From Henriciella sp. (lineage in GTDB: Bacteria > Pseudomonadota > Alphaproteobacteria > Caulobacterales > Hyphomonadaceae), in NCBI GenBank assembly GCA_030066975.1, contig JASJAO010000004.1:1-64000 (forward strand): a DNA stretch of 64,000 nt. Reading direction: 5' to 3'. Numbering within the stretch: the stretch's first letter is position 1; each line of letters begins with the position of its first letter. Made by a program: the position numbers and the translations under genes. The notes under the pieces were generated by a model. The model saw nothing but the letters and a program-made list of their open reading frames with translations. It was not told where the DNA came from and did no database searches. This document shows positions 18,126 to 26,624 of this stretch, piece after piece.

Positions 18126-18149
18126 TCTGATTGGAACGGGACGCACACG

Positions 18150-18674
18150 ATGCGCTCAGATCAGGATCTTGCAGCTGAGGCTGCCGCAGGCGACGAGGCC
18201 GCGTTCGAGACGCTGGTGCGCCGTCATCAGGCCGCGGTTCGCGGTCTGACACGGCGGCTGACCGGGCGACCGGTGGAGGCTGATGATCTGGCCCAATCTG
18301 CGTTTCTCACCGCCTGGCGCAAGATTGGATCGTATCGCGGCGGGGCGTTCAAATCCTGGCTCTGTACGATCGCTTATCGCGAATTCCTGCAGGCCCGGCG
18401 ACGCCACAAACCAGAGGTCGAGTTTGATGAGAGTACACATATTATTGCTTTTGATCTGTCTGCAGCCCGCATGGCTGATCGGCTGGATCTCGACCGTGCC
18501 TTGAAACAGTTGCCAGAAAATCAGCGCATTTGCGTGGTCTTGTGTGTGGCGGCGGGCCTGTCTCATTCAGAGGCCTCTCGCGCCACCGGCTGGCCGCTTG
18601 GCACGGTGAAGTCTTATGTCAATCGAGGCGTTGCCGCGCTTCGCCAACACCTTGCCGCCGAAGACGTGGCGTGA
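18150..18674 (+). CDS. ECF-type RNA polymerase sigma factor
   Basis: The 174-aa protein has the two-domain ECF layout. Region 2 (about 10-80) includes F-E-T-L-V-R-R-H, the D-D-L-A-Q-S-A-F core-binding stretch and the F-K-S-W-L-C-T-I-A-Y-R -10 recognition helix. Region 4 (about 118-170) includes L-P-E-N-Q-R-x-C-V-V-L-C and the S-H-S-E-A-S-R-A-T-G-W-P-L-G-T-V-K-S helix-turn-helix. It should direct an extracytoplasmic or stress regulon. The partner at 18687 looks like its membrane anti-sigma. No GAACTT-type autoregulatory promoter was found. Confidence 0.93.
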   Translation: MRSDQDLAAEAAAGDEAAFETLVRRHQAAVRGLTRRLTGRPVEADDLAQSAFLTAWRKIGSYRGGAFKSWLCTIAYREFLQARRRHKPEVEFDESTHIIAFDLSAARMADRLDLDRALKQLPENQRICVVLCVAAGLSHSEASRATGWPLGTVKSYVNRGVAALRQHLAAEDVA

Positions 18675-18686
18675 TGGAGTAAGAGT

Positions 18687-19034
18687 ATGCAGAATGACGA
18701 GCCTTATACCGATCTGACCGCCTTGTTTGAAGCGCAGGACGCGGCGTTCGCCGATGATGGCTTTACCGACCGCGTGATGACGCCGATCCGCCGCCGGGCG
18801 AGTTGGCGCTCGCCGCTGCTGTTCGGGGCAGGCGGCATCGGGGTCGGTGCAGCGCTGTCCCAGATTGGCGGCTTATGGCGCGCCGTCGTCGATTGGTTGC
18901 CCGAGAGCACGGTTCAGGTCGGCGGCGTCCCGGATGTGTCGTTGGAGCTCGGCGCGCTCAGTCCGCTCTGGTTTGCCGCAGCAGGGATTATGGCGGTGTG
19001 TTGCCTCGCCATCCTGGTCAGCGAGCGGGCCTAG
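18687..19034 (+). CDS. Small membrane protein, candidate anti-sigma factor
   Basis: The 115-aa protein begins 12 nt after the sigma factor stop. A soluble acidic N-terminal segment of about 40 residues (D-L-T-A-L-F-E-A-Q-D-A-A-F-A-D-D-G-F) precedes two transmembrane segments (about 45-62 and 93-110). Position and layout fit a membrane anti-sigma that holds the ECF factor by its N-terminus, but no zinc-type H-x-x-x-C-x-x-C motif is present. The last 4 nt overlap the convergent methyltransferase gene. The role is inferred from context only. Confidence 0.6.
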   Translation: MQNDEPYTDLTALFEAQDAAFADDGFTDRVMTPIRRRASWRSPLLFGAGGIGVGAALSQIGGLWRAVVDWLPESTVQVGGVPDVSLELGALSPLWFAAAGIMAVCCLAILVSERA

Positions 19035-19930
19035 CCCTCGGCGGTCCAGCGCGCGCAGATTGAGGTGGGGAGCAGGCGATCATCGTCGCGGTGGGGCAAG
19101 GCCATTTCGCCCATCTCGACGGTGCCGCCAAGGTCTTTCAGATGCCCGGCCAGCGCTTGCGCGAGCGCGATATGCGACAGGCGGACGGCATACGCGGTCA
19201 GGATCACAAACAGCGGCTGGTCGGACAGAAGCGCGCGCACATTGGCGAGCAATCCGGGCAGGTCTTCTTCAAACCGCCAGGTCTCGTTTTTGGTGCCGCG
19301 ACCGAACTTTGGTGGGTCCAGCACGATCGCGTCATACCTGTTGCCGCGGCGGATTTCGCGGGCGGTGAACTTCATTGCATCGTCATCGATCCAGCGGATT
19401 TTGCGATCTGCGAGCCCGCTTAGCGTCTGATGCTCTCTGCCGTAGGCGTTGGATTTCGGGCTGGCATCGAGATGGGTCACCTCAGCCCCCGCCTGAGCGG
19501 CGGCAAGACTCATCATGCCGGTATAGCCGAACAGGTTGAGCAGGCGGATGGGGCGGGCCGCGGCGCGAATCCGGTCCTGTGCGAAGGCCCAATGGACGCT
19601 GTGTTCCTGAAACAGGCCGAGATGCCGGAAAGGCGTGCGCCGGGCGTTCAGCTTCAGGCCTTGCCACTGCATCGGCCAGGTGTCCGGGGCGGCTGGATTG
19701 ATCAGCTTCCAGTTGCCGCGCTCATCGTCGCCGGACTTGGCATCAAACACGGCATCAGCCGACCAGCTGTCGACCGGGGAGGCGGCAGGCCAGAAGGCCT
19801 GGGGGTCGGGGCGGATGATTCGCTGTGAGCCGAATTGTTCCAGCTTGTGCCCATCGCCGCTGTCGATGAGAGCGTATTCAGACGGGTCCCACTGGTCGGC
19901 GAGAAACAGGGTGGATTTAAACTTTGTCAT
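19031..19930 (-). CDS. RlmI-family SAM-dependent rRNA methyltransferase
   Basis: The 299-aa protein has the COG1092 methyltransferase fold: R-L-L-N-L-F-G-Y-T-G (motif I, SAM binding, about 130), T-H-L-D-A-S (motif II Asp), and the catalytic-type L-D-P-P-K-F-G-R-G (about 205-213). E. coli RlmI (5-methylcytosine 1962 of 23S rRNA) is longer and carries an N-terminal PUA domain. Here the N-terminal 100 residues are different, so the exact target is not assured. It overlaps the TrmH-type gene by 4 nt, and both probably act on rRNA or tRNA. Confidence 0.8.
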   Translation of the reverse strand: MTKFKSTLFLADQWDPSEYALIDSGDGHKLEQFGSQRIIRPDPQAFWPAASPVDSWSADAVFDAKSGDDERGNWKLINPAAPDTWPMQWQGLKLNARRTPFRHLGLFQEHSVHWAFAQDRIRAAARPIRLLNLFGYTGMMSLAAAQAGAEVTHLDASPKSNAYGREHQTLSGLADRKIRWIDDDAMKFTAREIRRGNRYDAIVLDPPKFGRGTKNETWRFEEDLPGLLANVRALLSDQPLFVILTAYAVRLSHIALAQALAGHLKDLGGTVEMGEMALPHRDDDRLLPTSICARWTAEG

Positions 19931-20742
19931 GCAAAGCCTCGCTGACGCCAGCCCTCATAAAGCATAATTGCGGTGGCCTGGGCCAGATTGAGGCTGTCAG
20001 CGCCGCCGCGCATCGGGATGAGACAGAGTGTGTCGCAAGCGGCTTCAACCGGCGCTGGCAGGCCGGACTGTTCGGTGCCCATCAGGATCAGGCTTGGCTG
20101 TTTGAAATCGACGCCGGTATGGGGCGTGTCACCGTTCACACTGGCGGCCGCCAGACTGAGCCCGGCTGTCTGTCGCCACTGGTCGAAGTCTCCAAAGTCG
20201 GCGACCCGACCGAGGCGGACATCGAACAGGGAGCCCATGGAAGCGCGAACAGATTCAACGCTGTAGGGGTCGCAGCACTGCCCGATCATCACAACCCCGG
20301 CGACATCAGCGCAGTCAGCGGTGCGCAAAATTGTGCCCAGATTGCCGGGATCGCGGATTTCATAGAGGCCGATCCAGAGGCCGGAACGGGCAGTTTCCAT
20401 CGCGCCGAGACCAAGCGTCTTTTGCCTTATGGTTGCCAGCAGGGTTTGAGGATTGTCCTTGCGCGCAATAGCGCTGGCGAGGCGATCGGGCACCTGAACG
20501 ATGCGCGCGCCGAGATCTGCGGCGCGCTGGATGATCGCCTGGGTGTGATCGCGCGCCAGACCAGCGGCGGACACAACCAGTGTGTCGATCTGCCAGCCCC
20601 GGTCCATCGCCTGTTCTACAAGCCGCCCGCCTTCGGCCATAAATAAGCCCGTTTCTGAGCGGACTTTCTTGCGATCCAAACCTCTGATCGTCTTGATCAG
20701 CGGGTTGCTGGCAGAAGTTATGAGGTCGATGGAAACTGTCAT
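19927..20742 (-). CDS. TrmH/SpoU family RNA 2'-O-methyltransferase
   Basis: The 271-aa protein has the SPOUT knot: D-P-G-N-L-G-T-I-L-R-T-A-D near 135, G-T-E-Q-S-G-L near 222 (SAM loop), and I-P-M-R-G-G-A-D-S-L-N-L-A-Q-A near 247. The N-terminal 110 residues are an RNA substrate-binding domain of the RlmB type. It methylates ribose in rRNA or tRNA; the exact nucleotide cannot be read from sequence. Its start precedes the RlmI-like gene by a 4-nt overlap, so the two form one operon. Confidence 0.9.
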   Translation of the reverse strand: MTVSIDLITSASNPLIKTIRGLDRKKVRSETGLFMAEGGRLVEQAMDRGWQIDTLVVSAAGLARDHTQAIIQRAADLGARIVQVPDRLASAIARKDNPQTLLATIRQKTLGLGAMETARSGLWIGLYEIRDPGNLGTILRTADCADVAGVVMIGQCCDPYSVESVRASMGSLFDVRLGRVADFGDFDQWRQTAGLSLAAASVNGDTPHTGVDFKQPSLILMGTEQSGLPAPVEAACDTLCLIPMRGGADSLNLAQATAIMLYEGWRQRGFA

Positions 20743-20827
20743 GAGGGCCCTGTATCACAGGCTTGCTTGATTCCTAGCGATAAGGCAGACCGTGTGCGGG
20801 GGCGCGTACAGTTCAGGGGAGAAACCC

Positions 20828-21325
20828 ATGAGAGCGTATGATGCATTTATGGTCGCGTTTGCGGCAATGAGCTTTGTGATCCTGGGTTGGGTCACGGTGA
20901 GCGGCTCCTCAATCTATCACAAAAGCGCTGCAGAACTTGAGAACCTGTTAGAGACCAAAGTCGCAGATGCGCTGTTGGCGGGCGGGTTTGACTGGGCCGC
21001 TGTCGAGATGGACGGACAGTATGCGACCCTGTACGGAACCCCGCCGAATCAGACTGCTGCATCAGCGGCCGAAGAAGCTGCACTGACGGCGGCTGGAGGC
21101 GGGGGATGGCTGCGCGGTGGAGTCACAGGCGTGGTCACCAAATTCGAGCCGATTACGCGGCACAGAGAGCTGCTGATCGGTGCCCCGGATACGCCCAATC
21201 GGATTGCGCACCGAGCAGGCAAGGATGGCGCTGAAGCGGCCCTGACTGCCGCGCCCACTTTACGGCAGGTGTTCGGCGGGAGTAATCAACGGGTTCAAAT
21301 CGGCTTTCAGGAGTGGAGCGAATAG
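20828..21325 (+). CDS. Membrane-anchored BON-like protein
   Basis: The 165-aa protein starts at the ATG at 20828, which has GGGGAG upstream. It has one N-terminal transmembrane helix (residues 5-25) and then a periplasmic part. The stretch G-G-F-D-W-A-A-V-E-M-D-G-Q-Y-A-T-L-Y-G (about 53-72) fits the BON/OmpA-linker fold seen in envelope proteins. The 3' end directly abuts the coiled-coil/HHH gene (stop at 21325, next ATG at 21326), so the two are one translational unit. Function is unknown. Confidence 0.6.
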   Translation: MRAYDAFMVAFAAMSFVILGWVTVSGSSIYHKSAAELENLLETKVADALLAGGFDWAAVEMDGQYATLYGTPPNQTAASAAEEAALTAAGGGGWLRGGVTGVVTKFEPITRHRELLIGAPDTPNRIAHRAGKDGAEAALTAAPTLRQVFGGSNQRVQIGFQEWSE

Positions 21326-23095
21326 ATGCAATGGTTGTTGACCCATATCTGGGCTTCACTGCTGGTCGCAGGGTTTCTCGGACTGCTTGCAGGCTTCGGG
21401 GCCCGGGGCTTCTTCGTATCGAATCGCGTCCGGAGAGCCGAAGTTGATCGCGATGTGGCCCAGACCGAGTTGCAGCAGACGCGGGCCGAAGTGGACGATC
21501 TGTACGCGGCACAAAGAAAGCAGAAAGACGCCTATGCCGCCGAACAGGGCACACGTGAGCATGACCTCCTGCAGGAGTTGAGCAGCCGCGACACGACCAT
21601 CAATAATCTGTCGAATGCGCTGAAAGAGGCGCGCGATGAACTGAAACGCTTTGCCGAGGAGCAAGAGCAGAAGTCGAGCGGTCTGGCGGAAACTGCAGGC
21701 GCGGCTCTGGCCGGTGCGGCCGCAGCGACAGCAGCATCCATGGTCACACAGCCTGATGAGGCCAGCGAAACCAAGATCACCGAACTGACGGAACGAAATG
21801 CCTGGCTGGAAAGCCGGGTCGCGCGCCTCGAAGCAGACCTGTCGGAACAAGCGGCATCAGACGTTGTAAGTGTTGCAGATACGCCAGCGCCTGAGCCCGT
21901 CGCCGAACCGGCCGCCGAGACCACCGCCACGGGTGAAGATCTGCAACGCGAAAAACTGCAATGGCAGAACTCGTATCTGCGCCAACGCGTAGAGGCGCTG
22001 GAAACCGCGCTTGTCGTTCAGGAGTCGAGCCCTGTTGAAGCCCCAGCCGAACCGGAGCCAAAGTCAGAGCCGGACGGGCCGACCCTGGTGGCCGTTCCGA
22101 CGTCAGCTGCGCCGGAAGACACGGCTTCCCCTTCGGAGACGGATGAAGAACTGGCGCGCCTGCGCTGGCGTAATCGCTATCTGGAAGGGCGCCTGGCCTA
22201 TTATGAAGAAGGACAGGTCGCGTCGGCATTGGCCGAAGATGCAGAGGCGGAGTCTGCCGAACCAGTTGAGGAAGAGACGAGCGCTGAGCCCGAAGACATT
22301 GAAACGGTCGAGCCTGTTCTGGTAACCGAGACCGAAGATACCAGCGAATCAGAGACAGACGAGGCCGACACCGACACGACACTTCGCATTGCCCCTATTG
22401 GTGCTGAGACGGAGGCCGATCCGGAACCTGAGACAACAGCGGAAGCGGAGACAGAGCCGGCAGACGACACGGAGGCCGACGAGGCCGAGGCTGTGGAAGC
22501 AGGTACCGAGGAGGCCGTGGCCGAGGATGCAGGCCCGGACGAGGCTGAGGCAGCCAACGCTGACGAGGCATCTGATGAGGGTGAAACAGAACCCGAGACG
22601 GTCAGTGAAGCGCCGCCGGTTGACCCCGTGGTGGAAACCGAGGTCGAACAGGTCGAAGAGGCCGAGCCCGAACCTGTTGAAGCTGCAGAAATGGCTGAGG
22701 AAGTGGAGGAATCCAGTTCAGAAGCGGATGCCCCGACAACAGATGACGCGGGTGCCAGCGCAGCCGCGCCGATAGAAGAGCATCCGTCAGAAGCCGTCCT
22801 GCAGGAACTCGGGGCCGCGGATCTGGATGAGGATACGAGCAAGGTACAGCCGTTCGCGATCGACCGACCTGCTGATGGCGGAGATGATCTCACCGCGATT
22901 GGCGGTATCGGCCCACGGATCTCAACAGTGCTGAACGAGTTGGGAATCTGGACGTATGCGCAGATCGCCGACTGGACGACCGAGAACCAGCATTGGATTG
23001 ACGATCATCTGGCTTTTAATGGCCGTGTGGCACGTGAAAACTGGGTGGAGCAAGCCGGAACGCTCGCCACGACCCCCCAAGAGGTCGATGCCTAG
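21326..23095 (+). CDS. Membrane-anchored acidic coiled-coil protein with C-terminal HHH domain
   Basis: The 589-aa protein has an N-terminal transmembrane helix (about residues 8-28) and then a coiled-coil region to about 120. Three related heptad repeats with an aromatic W/R-x-N-x-[YW]-L-x-x-R core follow at about 151-171, 205-229 and 274-294. They are joined by extremely Glu/Ala/Thr/Asp-rich, probably disordered, linkers to about 500. The end (about 515-575) carries a helix-hairpin-helix domain (D-D-L-T-A-I-G-G-I-G-P-R-I, then W-T-Y-A-Q-I-A-D-W-T) like that attached to L21-type and NADH dehydrogenase-linked proteins in alphaproteobacteria. It may tether nucleic acid or a ribosomal partner to the membrane; this is inference. 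Confidence 0.75.
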   Translation: MQWLLTHIWASLLVAGFLGLLAGFGARGFFVSNRVRRAEVDRDVAQTELQQTRAEVDDLYAAQRKQKDAYAAEQGTREHDLLQELSSRDTTINNLSNALKEARDELKRFAEEQEQKSSGLAETAGAALAGAAAATAASMVTQPDEASETKITELTERNAWLESRVARLEADLSEQAASDVVSVADTPAPEPVAEPAAETTATGEDLQREKLQWQNSYLRQRVEALETALVVQESSPVEAPAEPEPKSEPDGPTLVAVPTSAAPEDTASPSETDEELARLRWRNRYLEGRLAYYEEGQVASALAEDAEAESAEPVEEETSAEPEDIETVEPVLVTETEDTSESETDEADTDTTLRIAPIGAETEADPEPETTAEAETEPADDTEADEAEAVEAGTEEAVAEDAGPDEAEAANADEASDEGETEPETVSEAPPVDPVVETEVEQVEEAEPEPVEAAEMAEEVEESSSEADAPTTDDAGASAAAPIEEHPSEAVLQELGAADLDEDTSKVQPFAIDRPADGGDDLTAIGGIGPRISTVLNELGIWTYAQIADWTTENQHWIDDHLAFNGRVARENWVEQAGTLATTPQEVDA

Positions 23096-23208
23096 CCCTT
23101 CATTCGACATTCACGTGGTGTGGTATAGTCTTGCGGTTACATGTTGAAAGAATGATCCTTTTGCCTTTCCGGGCATTAGGGTATCGTGATGGTTGAAGGG
23201 AGACTGAC

Positions 23209-24111
23209 ATGATTGATGAAAAGACGCTGGACACCGCCCCGCGGATTGATGCGCCGCGTGATTTTCTGGATACGGCGCCCACGATCAAACTGTCACGGCG
23301 CGGGCTGGTGAAAGGTCTTGCCTGCGGCACAATTGTGCCAATGGTGGTCGGCTGTTCGACCAATCCTGTGACCGGCGCGAGCCAGATCATTCTTCCGGGC
23401 TTTGATACCGCCTCGCTCGCTGCGATGTCGACCACGGCCTGGAATGATATGAAGGCGCAAACCCCGCAAACCAGTGACACGCGTCTGAAAAATCGGGTGT
23501 TGAACATCTGGGAAAGAACGGCAGTCGGGCGTTCAGATGCCTTGCGCGATGTTTACGGCCAGAACGTGCCGTACAATGCGAGTGAATGGGACATCGCCGT
23601 TTTTGACACCGATGATGTGAATGCTTTCGTGATGCCGGGACAACAGGTCGGTGTGTATCGCGGCATTACCGAACTGACCGAAAACGATGATCAGCTCGCT
23701 TCCGTTCTCGGGCATGAGGCCGGACATATCGATGGACAGCATTCAGCCGCACGCGCTTCGATGCAGATGGTGTCGCAGGCCGCCATGGTCGCAGGCTCGA
23801 TCGCGATCGCGCAGACCGAGACCGGGCGCCAATATGGCAACGAGATTGTGGCCCTGGGCGGGGCGGCGCTGCAGTTCGGTGTCTTGCTGCCCTATAGCCG
23901 TCAGCATGAGTTGGAGGCCGATAAGCTCGGCGTCGATTATATGCATGCGGCCGGTTATGATGTGCGTGAAGCGCCGCGGTTGTGGGAACTGATGGACCAG
24001 AAGAGTGCGGGCAACCGTCCGCCGGAATTCATGTCCACCCATCCCGATCCAGGTCGGCGTCGTGAAGATATGATCAATTATATCAACGCGCGCGGCTACG
24101 CCTTCATCTAG
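23209..24111 (+). CDS. M48 family metallopeptidase, Tat/lipoprotein-type signal
   Basis: The 300-aa protein carries the zinc motif H169-E-A-G-H173 within L-G-H-E-A-G-H-I-D-G-Q-H, and the third ligand glutamate in H-E-L-E-A-D-K-L-G-V-D-Y. It is an M48-type peptidase like the periplasmic BepA/YfgC group. The N-terminus has a twin-Arg (L-S-R-R-G-L-V-K-G) and a lipobox-type V-V-G-C at residue 49, suggesting Tat export and lipid anchoring. No TPR domain follows, so it is shorter than BepA. GGGAGA precedes the ATG. It may act in outer-membrane protein quality control. Confidence 0.85.
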   Translation: MIDEKTLDTAPRIDAPRDFLDTAPTIKLSRRGLVKGLACGTIVPMVVGCSTNPVTGASQIILPGFDTASLAAMSTTAWNDMKAQTPQTSDTRLKNRVLNIWERTAVGRSDALRDVYGQNVPYNASEWDIAVFDTDDVNAFVMPGQQVGVYRGITELTENDDQLASVLGHEAGHIDGQHSAARASMQMVSQAAMVAGSIAIAQTETGRQYGNEIVALGGAALQFGVLLPYSRQHELEADKLGVDYMHAAGYDVREAPRLWELMDQKSAGNRPPEFMSTHPDPGRRREDMINYINARGYAFI

Positions 24112-24180
24112 CCGGCGGCTGGATTAAAAGCCTGTAGAATTTTGATCGAATCGTCAGATTGACCTTGCGGAAGATTGGTC

Positions 24181-24211
24181 TGGTGTGCTCAATTGCCAAA
24201 AAAGCACACCA
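24181..24211. promoter_or_regulatory. Perfect 9-bp inverted repeat just before the LuxR gene
   Basis: TGGTGTGCT (24181-24189) and AGCACACCA (24203-24211) are perfect complements across a 13-nt spacer, centred about 30 nt before the GTG start of the LuxR gene. In RNA it would be a hairpin over the leader; in DNA it could be a dimer operator for self-regulation. It does not match the classical 20-bp lux box consensus. Confidence 0.55.
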
Positions 24212-24225
24212 AAGGCCGCCCAAAA

Positions 24226-24930
24226 GTGTCCGACCCAGACATCGAATTCTACTCCAGGATTGCTGACGATATTCCGACAGACAAGAAGTATCGTCTGTTT
24301 CAGCGGCATGCTGAAAATCTCGGCTTTGATGAAATCTATTATGGCCGCCGCGTGTACAATGAGCGTCATCAGGCGGAGATGCGTGGCTACCAGATCTGGG
24401 ATCCGGTCTGGAAAGAAATCTATGATGGCGAGAATTATGTTGAAGCTGATTGGGCAATGTCCGCGATCCGCAACGTCAAGCATGCCTTTCGCTTCGAAGT
24501 GCCACAGCGAGAAATGACGGCGGCCGAACAGGCCTTTACCAAGGATGCGCGCCATCACGGGCGGTTGAACGGGTTCGCGGTTCCTCTTGCCACGGCAAAC
24601 GGCTTGGTTTCCGGGCTTTCAGCGACTTCGCGGGAGAGCCGTCCGACCGATGAGCAGATCAATCGTCTGATTGCGGCGTCGAAACTGTTTGATCATGTGA
24701 TGGCAGCGCACTATTCCGAGCAAATGTCGAAAACAGCAGGCCTGACGGAGCGCGAAGTCCAGCTGGTTCGACTGCTGTGTGATGGTTACAGCTTTGTACA
24801 GATGGCGCATGCCACCGGGCGGTCGGATCAGTGGATCCGCAAATCGTTCATGATCATTCGTGAAAAACTCGGTGTGAACAACAACAATCAGGTCCTGGTC
24901 AAAGCCATGTCCATGGGCTTGTTGAGATAG
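24226..24930 (+). CDS. LuxR-family regulator with autoinducer-type domain (orphan)
   Basis: The protein is 234 aa if translation starts at GTG 24226 (SDPDIEFYSRIADD); a TTG at 24175 is an alternative. An N-terminal autoinducer-binding-like domain (about 1-160) is followed by a GerE/LuxR helix-turn-helix (L-T-E-R-E-V-Q-L-V-R-L-L-C-D-G-Y-S then K-L-G-V-N-N). In the ligand pocket the usual D-P is D-W (E-A-D-W-A-M), so ligand binding may differ from acyl-homoserine lactone. No luxI gene is nearby. It is probably a solo sensor of an exogenous or non-AHL signal. Confidence 0.85.
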   Translation: MSDPDIEFYSRIADDIPTDKKYRLFQRHAENLGFDEIYYGRRVYNERHQAEMRGYQIWDPVWKEIYDGENYVEADWAMSAIRNVKHAFRFEVPQREMTAAEQAFTKDARHHGRLNGFAVPLATANGLVSGLSATSRESRPTDEQINRLIAASKLFDHVMAAHYSEQMSKTAGLTEREVQLVRLLCDGYSFVQMAHATGRSDQWIRKSFMIIREKLGVNNNNQVLVKAMSMGLLR

Positions 24931-25104
24931 CCAGACTGTCAATAGCAACGTTTGTTGCTCTGCCAATACCGTGCGGTTCTATGCCATGACAGAAGGACGT
25001 TGGCGATGGTGCTTTTCGCCAACTCCTGGTCCGGTTTCTCCATCTGGGTGGGGGAGAACTTGTCAGGATATCGCAGTTCCTCGAACTGTGCTCGCATACT
25101 TAAA

Positions 25105-25128
25105 CCCGGCAGACTTCGGTCTGCCGGG
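25105..25128. terminator. Bidirectional hairpin terminator between luxR and pntB
   Basis: CCCGGCAGAC (25105-25114), the tetraloop TTCG, and GTCTGCCGGG (25119-25128) form a perfect 10-bp stem. It lies between convergent genes (luxR ends at 24930, pntB ends at 25163), with AAA on one side and CTCTTT on the other. It is likely to terminate both. Confidence 0.85.
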
Positions 25129-25162
25129 CTCTTTATGTCAGCGACCCTGCGCAAACGCGGAT

Positions 25163-26620
25163 CTACAGGGCCTTTACAATATCCTCGACCATCTTCTTGG
25201 CGTCGGACAGCAGCATCATCGTATTATCGCGGAAGAAAAGCTCATTCTGAATGCCCGCATAGCCCGAGCCCATGGAGCGTTTGATGAACAGGACGGTGCC
25301 GGCATTTTCGACATCCAGGACCGGCATGCCATAGATCGGGCTGGCCGTGTCGGTCTTGGCGGCGGGGTTGGTGACATCGTTCGCGCCGATCACGAACGCC
25401 ACTTCTGAATTGCGGAAGTCGGAATTGATGTCTTCCAGTTCGAACACCTCATCATAAGGCACCTGCGCTTCGGCGAGGAGGACGTTCATGTGGCCTGGCA
25501 TGCGTCCAGCAACCGGGTGGATGGCGTATTTTACCTCGACGCCTTCTTCTTTCAGCTTGTCGCACATCTCTTTCAGGGCGTGCTGCGCCTGGGCCACCGC
25601 CATGCCATAGCCCGGCACGATAATGACTTTTGACGCGTTCTTCATGATGAAAGCGGCATCGTCCGCGCTGCCGCGCTTGAACGGTCTGTCTTCCTGTCCG
25701 CCTGCAGCAGCAGCCGCATCCTCGCCGCCAAAGCCGCCCAGGATGACCGAGATGAAGCTGCGGTTCATCCCCTTACACATGATGTAGGACAAGATGGCAC
25801 CGGATGAGCCGACGAGCGCGCCAGTTATGATCAGGGCAAAATTTCCAAGCGTGAAACCGAGCGCCGCAGCGGCCCATCCTGAATAGGAGTTTAGCATAGA
25901 AACGACGACAGGCATATCCGCGCCGCCGATGGGAATAATTAAAGTTATCCCAAGGATGAGGGCAAGGACGGTGAGCCCCCAGAAGGCCCACGTGGCACTG
26001 CCGCCGCTGGCCACCAGAACCACGATCAGCGCCACAATGCCGACGCCGATCGCGATATTGAGCACGTGCCGAGCCGGCAACAGGATCGGCGCGCCGGACA
26101 TGTTCCCGTTCAGCTTGGCAAAGGCGATGACGGAGCCGGTAAAAGTCAAAGCACCAATGGCGGAGCCGAGCGAGAGCTCGATCAGGGAGGCCATACCTAT
26201 GGAAACATAAGTTTGCTCCGCATTCAGGTTCATAACCGACAGGACTTCACCTGTAGCAATACCAAAACTCTCGGGCGCGTAGAGCGCGGCTGCGGCGACC
26301 AGGACCGCGGCCATACCCACAAGCGAGTGAAATGCCGCGACCAACTGCGGCATATCCGTCATCGGGATACGCCGTGCGATCACGGCACCAATCGAGCCGC
26401 CAACCGCGACACCGCCGAGCAGGATCGCCCAGGTGACAGGGTCCAGCGCGTTCCAGAACAGGATGAGCGTCGTCGCAACCGCGATCGCCATACCGATCAT
26501 GCCATTGCGATTACCAGCCCGCGATGTGGCGGGACTGGAGAGGCCGCGCAGGGCCAGGATGAAAAGAATACCGGCCGCCAGATAGAGCAGTGGGGCCCAG
26601 GTGGATGCGAACTGATCCAT
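25163..26620 (-). CDS. pntB: NAD(P) transhydrogenase subunit beta
   Basis: PntB is the membrane/NADP-binding beta chain of the proton-translocating transhydrogenase that makes NADPH from NADH using proton-motive force. The 485-aa protein starts at MDQFASTW (ATG 26620 with GGGGGA). About eight transmembrane helices (to about residue 260) are followed by domain III with the Rossmann-type V-I-I-V-P-G-Y-G-M-A-V-A-Q-A-Q (NADP) and the D-x-x-N-S-D-F loop. It ends the pntAA-pntAB-pntB set, where the alpha chain is split in two as in other alphaproteobacteria. A 4-nt gap follows pntAB. Confidence 0.95.
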   Translation of the reverse strand: MDQFASTWAPLLYLAAGILFILALRGLSSPATSRAGNRNGMIGMAIAVATTLILFWNALDPVTWAILLGGVAVGGSIGAVIARRIPMTDMPQLVAAFHSLVGMAAVLVAAAALYAPESFGIATGEVLSVMNLNAEQTYVSIGMASLIELSLGSAIGALTFTGSVIAFAKLNGNMSGAPILLPARHVLNIAIGVGIVALIVVLVASGGSATWAFWGLTVLALILGITLIIPIGGADMPVVVSMLNSYSGWAAAALGFTLGNFALIITGALVGSSGAILSYIMCKGMNRSFISVILGGFGGEDAAAAAGGQEDRPFKRGSADDAAFIMKNASKVIIVPGYGMAVAQAQHALKEMCDKLKEEGVEVKYAIHPVAGRMPGHMNVLLAEAQVPYDEVFELEDINSDFRNSEVAFVIGANDVTNPAAKTDTASPIYGMPVLDVENAGTVLFIKRSMGSGYAGIQNELFFRDNTMMLLSDAKKMVEDIVKAL

Positions 26621-26624
26621 GTCT

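Noticed and set aside
17115-18146. Minus-strand open frame of 343 codons across the globin and DUF6249 genes
   Set aside because: It is antisense to recognisable genes, shows low-complexity Arg/His-rich translation and has no ribosome site. It is an artefact of high GC composition.
22201-22893. Ser-rich 230-codon minus-strand frame opposite the acidic linker
   Set aside because: It is the reverse reading of GAG/GCC-rich codons of the disordered linker, as expected from composition alone.
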